A stretch of DNA of 64,000 nucleotides from Beaufortia kweichowensis (taxonomy: Eukaryota > Chordata > Actinopteri > Cypriniformes > Gastromyzontidae): contig CM032807.1 of the NCBI GenBank assembly GCA_019155185.1, positions 10,444,700-10,508,699 on the forward strand. Direction: 5' to 3'. A program made the translations under genes and the position numbers. Shown piece after piece: positions 63,959 to 64,000 of this stretch. Numbering within the stretch: the stretch's first letter is position 1; each line of letters opens with the position of its first letter. The notes beneath the pieces were generated by a model, which had not been told where the DNA came from, did not search any database, and was given only the letters and a program-made list of their open reading frames with translations.

Positions 63959-64000
63959 CCAAACAGACGGGATTGTAAGGATCCTCCGCGAGGCGTGAAG

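Larger units (their letters stand above)
63527..64000 (+). mobile_element. Related LTR retrotransposon, 5' end only
   Basis: An LTR of 421 bp (63527-63947) begins TGTCACGG and ends CGTAACA. It is related to the 56.5-kb LTR through shared blocks such as 'atgcattgcacc', 'cacctgttcac', 'tatttaaagtctg' and 'cccagcaccgtaaca'. It is followed by GT, the primer site ATACCCGAC (63950-63958) and 42 bp of internal sequence before the window ends. A CCGATGC-cttca-GCATCGG hairpin sits 10 bases into the LTR. The presence of the primer site shows this is not a solo LTR. Whether the rest is complete or coding cannot be seen. Confidence 0.85.

Overview
The window looks like non-coding DNA of a ray-finned fish, most likely a cyprinid. 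This is inferred from the AT-rich background with long pure GA/CT, CA and TA microsatellites, tRNA-derived SINEs with the shared 'TTTTATCCAAAGTGACTTAC' tail, L2/SINE-like tails running into TTGAA repeats, and several teleost DNA-transposon families. No protein-coding gene of the host could be supported on either strand. Almost all open frames are short, lack homology I recognise, or are translations of microsatellites or repeats. The window is therefore intergenic or lies inside a very large intron.

Layout. 0-16 kb: quiet AT-rich DNA with (AG)50, (CT)41, (TA)21 and (CA)60 tracts, one reversed SINE (6.1 kb), a terminal-repeat element (6.5-7.0 kb), and a striking 36-bp perfect inverted repeat with a nested palindrome (11.8 kb). 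16-25 kb: a relic of a Myb/SANT-like domain of PIF/Harbinger type (16.8 kb) cut off by a SINE, a (AG)46 tract, and a fold-back element with arms of a few hundred bases (24.0-24.7 kb). 25-43 kb: two inverted copies of an unidentified sequence of about 160-195 bp (27.6 and 33.6 kb), a small hAT-type element with 8-bp target duplications (34.8 kb), a perfect 19-bp-stem hairpin (37.6 kb) and a Kolobok/T2-type MITE with TTAA ends (42.3-42.8 kb). 43-56 kb: more quiet DNA, a hAT-type element rich in GAGACCAAGACC (50.3-50.9 kb), a palindromic TA-flanked MITE (51.7-51.9 kb) and an inverted pair of a GT-linked fish repeat (53-54 kb).

The most informative part is 56.5-58.6 kb: a complete, apparently very recent, non-autonomous LTR retrotransposon. 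It has two 407-bp LTRs that I read as identical, a 5-bp target duplication (AACAC), a polypurine tract and a GC-rich inside with no reverse transcriptase or integrase. A diverged relative begins at 63,527 and runs off the window. In both, the 9 bases lying 2 nt after the 5' LTR are an exact reverse complement of 9 bases inside the LTR, 31 nt downstream of a TATA-like box, where transcription would be expected to start. The two elements differ at these bases, but the differences compensate. This is the pattern expected for self-primed reverse transcription as in the Tf1/sushi group, and neither element shows the usual tRNA-type primer site beginning TGG.

Limits: all alignments were done by eye. 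Family names of interspersed repeats are from memory of typical fish repeats and from termini, and boundaries without a target duplication are approximate.
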